DNA of 9,065 nucleotides from Oscillospiraceae bacterium (lineage in GTDB: Bacteria; Bacillota; Clostridia; Oscillospirales; Ruminococcaceae): contig JAFLUJ010000021.1 in NCBI GenBank assembly GCA_022511485.1, positions 1 to 9,065 on the forward strand. Reading direction: 5' to 3'. Made by a program: the position numbers and the translations under genes. The first letter of the stretch is position 1. Each line of letters opens with the position of its first letter. Positions 6,776 through 9,065 of this stretch are shown one piece after another. The notes beneath the pieces were generated by a model. It worked only from the letters and a program-made list of their open reading frames with translations, had not been told where the DNA came from and searched no databases.

Positions 6776-6787
6776 AATTGAAAAAGT

Positions 6788-6827
6788 AAACGACACAGAA
6801 GCAATTAAGCTTCCGTGTCGTTTTTTT
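6788..6827 (+). terminator. Intrinsic terminator of the tpiA-gpmI operon, usable from both sides
   Basis: AAACGACACAGAAGC (6788-6802) pairs with GCTTCCGTGTCGTTT (6809-6823) with one mismatch and a 6-nt loop, followed by seven T (6821-6827). On the - strand the same stem is followed by TTTACTTTTTC, so it can also end transcription of the convergent small gene at 6874-7047. Confidence 0.92.
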
Positions 6828-6873
6828 ACTCTTTACCGATACAGTATGCAGCGGGAAAGGTAAAGGATCAGTA

Positions 6874-7047
6874 TTAGTTGAAGTCGTTCATTGCGTTTTC
6901 GGCAACCCTGTGCAGCTCGCTTTCGGTGAAGATGCTGCTGCTTCTTTTCATTACAGCTCCCTGAACGTAGTCAGGAAGAGATGAAAAATAGGTTTTAGCG
7001 GTCTCGCACTCTGCGAGAAGTCTGTCGAGGTTTTCATATTTCTTCAT
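6874..7047 (-). CDS. 57-residue protein of unknown function
   Basis: I place the start at the ATG at 7047 (MKKYENLDRL...). A further in-frame ATG at 7059 directly abuts the AAAGGA ribosome site, too close to be used; AAAGGA sits 12 nt before the chosen ATG, much as for gpmI. The protein is soluble and mostly helical in appearance: a charged N-terminal helix (about 3-21), a central YFSSLPDYVQGAVMKRSSSI stretch and a C-terminal helix around ESELHRVAENAM. There is no membrane segment, signal or Cys-rich metal site (one Cys only). It is separated from the HD-GYP gene by a terminator, so it must have its own promoter in 7048-7143, which I could not pick out clearly. It is convergent with gpmI. No family is recognised with confidence. 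Confidence 0.65.
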   Translation of the reverse strand: MKKYENLDRLLAECETAKTYFSSLPDYVQGAVMKRSSSIFTESELHRVAENAMNDFN

Positions 7048-7143
7048 AATTAAAATCATTCCTTTCGTGAGATTATGTTTTGTATTTTATCTGAAAATAT
7101 TCATACAGCAGCAGAATTGATTTAGGAAAGTAATGTTAATTTT

Positions 7144-7182
7144 AAAAAATGGGAAGCTGCATAATCGCAGGACTTCCCATTT
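7144..7182 (-). terminator. Intrinsic terminator of the HD-GYP gene
   Basis: On the - strand, AAATGGGAAG (7182-7173) pairs with CTTCCCATTT (7156-7147). A 2-nt bulge follows, then CTGC pairs with GCAG inside, with a 6-nt loop. Six T follow (7149-7144, A-run on the + strand). It starts 5 nt after the stop codon of the HD-GYP gene and isolates it from the small gene downstream. Confidence 0.9.
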
Positions 7183-7186
7183 CATG

Positions 7187-8890
7187 TTAGTCTATTTCAT
7201 TGTAATATTGCTCTAATTTCGGACGGGCTGCGACGTAATAGGGCTCGAGCCGCTTATCGAAGTGCTTGCCCATTCCTTCCATAATGATCTGATCCACTTT
7301 CTCAAAGGAAAGCTTCTCTTTGTACACACGCTTGCTTACAAGAGCGTCATAGGTATCTGCGATCGCCATTATTCTGGCTTCAAGAGGTATCTGCTCACCC
7401 TTTAGCCCCTCCGGATAGCCGGAGCCGTCCCATTTCTCATGGTGGTAGTGTGCAACATTTTCCGCTAAGATATGGAACTCCTTATCATCTGTGCCTGTGA
7501 GTATCTCATGTACGATCTTTGCGCCCTCGGCAGCGTGTGTTTTCATTATCTCATATTCTTCATTGGTAAAGTTTCCTGGTTTTCTCAGGATAGCGTCGTC
7601 AACAGCGATTTTTCCCAGATCATGCATCGGCGCTGCCTTGATGAGGTTTCGGCAGAACGACTCGCTCAGTTCAAATTCACCGCTGCGCTTCATTTCGTTA
7701 AGCAGCATACGCACACACGCGCTTGTCCTTCTGATATGACCGCCCGTGGAATTGTCACGTCTTTCGACCATCACCGCCATACTGAGTATCAGATTATCGT
7801 GCATTTCAACGATGTGTGCGGTTTTCTGCTCAACCTCTGCTTTCAGCTCGGTATTGAAGCTGTCAAGCAGGGCGATATACTGCTGATCCTGGGTATCATC
7901 CGTTATATACATCTGATAGCCGCGCTTGCGTCTGCCGTCGGAAAGAAAGCTTATATCCACAAGATAGATTTTTTCTCCTTTTTTGTAGAAGACGTTATTG
8001 CAGGAGTTATCATTTTTGAAATCCTCCAGCCATTTCAAAAGGGTCGCGGTCAGGGTTTCCGTCCTTATAGGCTTGTCGACGATCATATCATTCAGTTCCG
8101 GAAAAAGACCCTTTGCCGTTTCATTGCTTCCCAGATATCTGAGCTTGAAATCGAAGGAAATAAATCCTGTATTGCCGTTCTGCACTACCGTCTCTATTGC
8201 CATGCCGGGAAGATTGTATAGTACCAGCTTGCGCTCAATGATAAGATAGACTACCAAAGCCACATCATAGGCTAAAGGGATAAGCTCAGCATTTTGGAAA
8301 AAGTCGGATGCCCGAAGCAGTGTTCTTCCTGCCAGATAGCTGATGACCGCCACCACCTCCGGAAGTGCCAGCAGTATTATGAACCGGTTTGATACCTGTT
8401 TTTTTATGCATCCGGCAACAACAGCCACCATTCCAAGCAGAAAATAGGTTGCCACCATAACGTAATAGCCTATATGAAGGATCCCATATTCCTTTTCAAG
8501 AATAGTGACGCCGTTCTCGCGGATCATAGATACGTTTGTGTAGTAAAGCTCGTTTCTGTCGATTTGCAGGGTAAAGAAGAACACCACTGTTGTGATAACA
8601 TAGAGCAGAAGTATGATAAATCGGTTCAGATGGATCTCACATAAGCTGAAAACCGCCAGCGATATTAACAGTATAAGATAACAGCCGCTGATATATATAA
8701 TCTTGTTTGCAAGCAATGCAGCTTCTATACTTTCGCTCTGGCTAAGCAGGAGCTGTGCAAGATTGCTGATGGGTACAAGTACGAAAACCAGCGATATATG
8801 AATATCATTATGCTTACGATACAAAAAGACATACACCAGCATCAGGATCACTGACAGCACGAAAGCTGCGGAATAATATGCTGTAACCAT
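7187..8890 (-). CDS. 7TM receptor with PAS-like and HD-GYP domains, predicted cyclic-di-GMP phosphodiesterase
   Basis: The product has 567 residues. Seven hydrophobic helices lie at about 5-24, 31-50, 62-83, 90-109, 141-162, 169-187 and 202-219; layout and the YYTNV/YGILH region resemble the 7TM N-terminus of some bacterial histidine kinases. A PAS-like sensor or linker domain follows (about 228-340), then a coiled coil (about 340-375) and the HD-GYP domain (about 367-560). Catalytic motifs are intact: RRDNSTGGHIRRT, HDLGK with His423 and Asp424, then HHEKWDGSGYP with Gly491-Tyr492-Pro493. HD-GYP proteins hydrolyse cyclic-di-GMP using a di- or tri-metal centre, so this protein probably lowers cyclic-di-GMP in response to a membrane or extracellular signal; some family members prefer cGAMP, which the sequence cannot settle. 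ATG follows GGGGGAG (8897-8903). It is monocistronic with its own promoter and terminator. Confidence 0.92.
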   Translation of the reverse strand: MVTAYYSAAFVLSVILMLVYVFLYRKHNDIHISLVFVLVPISNLAQLLLSQSESIEAALLANKIIYISGCYLILLISLAVFSLCEIHLNRFIILLLYVITTVVFFFTLQIDRNELYYTNVSMIRENGVTILEKEYGILHIGYYVMVATYFLLGMVAVVAGCIKKQVSNRFIILLALPEVVAVISYLAGRTLLRASDFFQNAELIPLAYDVALVVYLIIERKLVLYNLPGMAIETVVQNGNTGFISFDFKLRYLGSNETAKGLFPELNDMIVDKPIRTETLTATLLKWLEDFKNDNSCNNVFYKKGEKIYLVDISFLSDGRRKRGYQMYITDDTQDQQYIALLDSFNTELKAEVEQKTAHIVEMHDNLILSMAVMVERRDNSTGGHIRRTSACVRMLLNEMKRSGEFELSESFCRNLIKAAPMHDLGKIAVDDAILRKPGNFTNEEYEIMKTHAAEGAKIVHEILTGTDDKEFHILAENVAHYHHEKWDGSGYPEGLKGEQIPLEARIMAIADTYDALVSKRVYKEKLSFEKVDQIIMEGMGKHFDKRLEPYYVAARPKLEQYYNEID

Positions 8891-8914
8891 TTGCTTCTCC
8901 CCCTTGCTTTATGA

Positions 8915-8943
8915 ATTATACCATGCAGAGCAAAAAAAGTCAA
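8915..8943 (-). promoter_or_regulatory. Near-consensus sigma-A promoter of the HD-GYP gene
   Basis: On the - strand TTGACT (8943-8938), a 17-bp spacer and TATAAT (8920-8915), with TGG just before the -10 (extended -10). The predicted start is near 8908, giving a short leader of about 18 nt that contains the ribosome site AGGGGGAG. This should be a strong, housekeeping-type promoter. Confidence 0.9.
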
Positions 8944-8950
8944 TAGAGTG

Positions 8951-8964
8951 TAAATTATAATTTA
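8951..8964. promoter_or_regulatory. Perfect 14-bp AT palindrome upstream of the HD-GYP promoter
   Basis: TAAATTATAATTTA equals its own reverse complement. It lies 7 bp upstream of the -35 hexamer of the HD-GYP promoter and upstream of the presumed divergent gene. It contains TATAAT on both strands, so it could be an operator, an A/T-rich UP-like element, or a -10 element for the + strand gene, though no matching -35 is seen. Confidence 0.4.
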
Positions 8965-8995
8965 GCGCATTACCTCTGTACTCTTACTGGGGAAA

Positions 8996-9013
8996 ACCTT
9001 TCTGAAGAAAGGT
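8996..9013 (+). other. Perfect 7-bp hairpin in the leader of the presumed divergent gene
   Basis: ACCTTTC (8996-9002) and GAAAGGT (9007-9013) pair exactly around TGAA. The left side is preceded by GGGGAAA, but the right side does not continue with the complementary TTTCCCC and there is no T-run, so it is not a complete terminator. It lies about 40 nt before the ribosome site at 9052. Confidence 0.45.
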
Positions 9014-9051
9014 GGTATCTTGTCAAGTCAAGTGCAACAAAAAACATCATC

Positions 9052-9065
9052 AGGAGAGAGTAAAT
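9052..9065 (+). promoter_or_regulatory. Shine-Dalgarno and probable first bases of a gene cut by the window end
   Basis: AGGAGAG (9052-9058) is a strong ribosome site, and the window ends in AT 6 nt later, exactly where an ATG would be expected. A + strand gene divergent from the HD-GYP gene probably starts at 9064. Nothing of its product is visible. Confidence 0.5.

Noticed and set aside
7083..7099. AT-only inverted repeat TATTTT/AAAATA upstream of the 57-residue gene
   Set aside because: A six-base AT-only stem in an AT-rich gap is expected by chance, and no promoter could be aligned with it.
7472..8221. 249-codon open frame on the + strand
   Set aside because: It is antisense within the HD-GYP gene and is explained by that gene's codon bias. 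Its product is Cys/His/Ile-rich with no domain.
1..9065. Defence system, CRISPR array, transposase, prophage or biosynthetic cluster
   Set aside because: All substantial frames are accounted for by surface lipoproteins, glycolysis, two small proteins and the HD-GYP receptor. No nuclease, integrase, repeat-spacer array or toxin-antitoxin pair was seen.

Overview
The window looks chromosomal and comes from a low-to-mid GC Gram-positive anaerobe of the Clostridia. A Ruminococcus/Oscillospiraceae-type gut or rumen bacterium is my best guess. The reasons are strong purine-rich Shine-Dalgarno sites, TATAAT-type promoters with a TGnTATAAT extension, lipoprotein signal peptides, a 7TM/PAS/HD-GYP receptor and a cofactor-independent phosphoglycerate mutase. 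The species assignment is inference; nothing here fixes it.

Layout. (1) Positions 1-3758, + strand: three tandem genes for secreted or lipid-anchored surface proteins, called A, B and C here. A (cut by the window start) carries an N-terminal module 'X' and a C-terminal leucine-rich-repeat module 'Y'. B is a lipoprotein leader plus Y only. C is a lipoprotein leader plus X only. So the locus holds one two-module protein and each of its modules as a separate lipoprotein. (2) Positions 3759-6827, + strand: a probable glycolytic operon, tpiA, a 106-residue single-pass membrane protein and gpmI. It starts at an extended -10 promoter followed at once by a perfect 12-bp inverted repeat. It ends at a strong intrinsic terminator that also works from the other side. 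A palindromic array of a degenerate purine-rich heptamer (TTAGAGG-like) lies just before gpmI. (3) Positions 6874-7047, - strand: a 57-residue orphan protein convergent with gpmI. (4) Positions 7187-8890, - strand: a seven-TM, PAS-like, HD-GYP protein, a predicted cyclic-di-GMP phosphodiesterase. It has a near-consensus promoter and its own terminator. (5) Positions 8944-9065: an intergenic region with a perfect AT palindrome and a hairpin, ending in a Shine-Dalgarno and the first bases of what is probably a divergent gene.

How the genes relate. tpiA and gpmI are housekeeping glycolysis, with codon choice typical of highly expressed genes. The lipoprotein trio uses visibly more relaxed codons and looks like fast-evolving accessory surface proteins. 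The HD-GYP protein would turn a signal sensed in the membrane into lower cyclic-di-GMP. I see no direct link from it to the other blocks. No tRNA, rRNA, CRISPR array, transposase, phage gene or defence system was found. The most unusual feature is the modular XY / Y / X lipoprotein cluster; its function is unknown.
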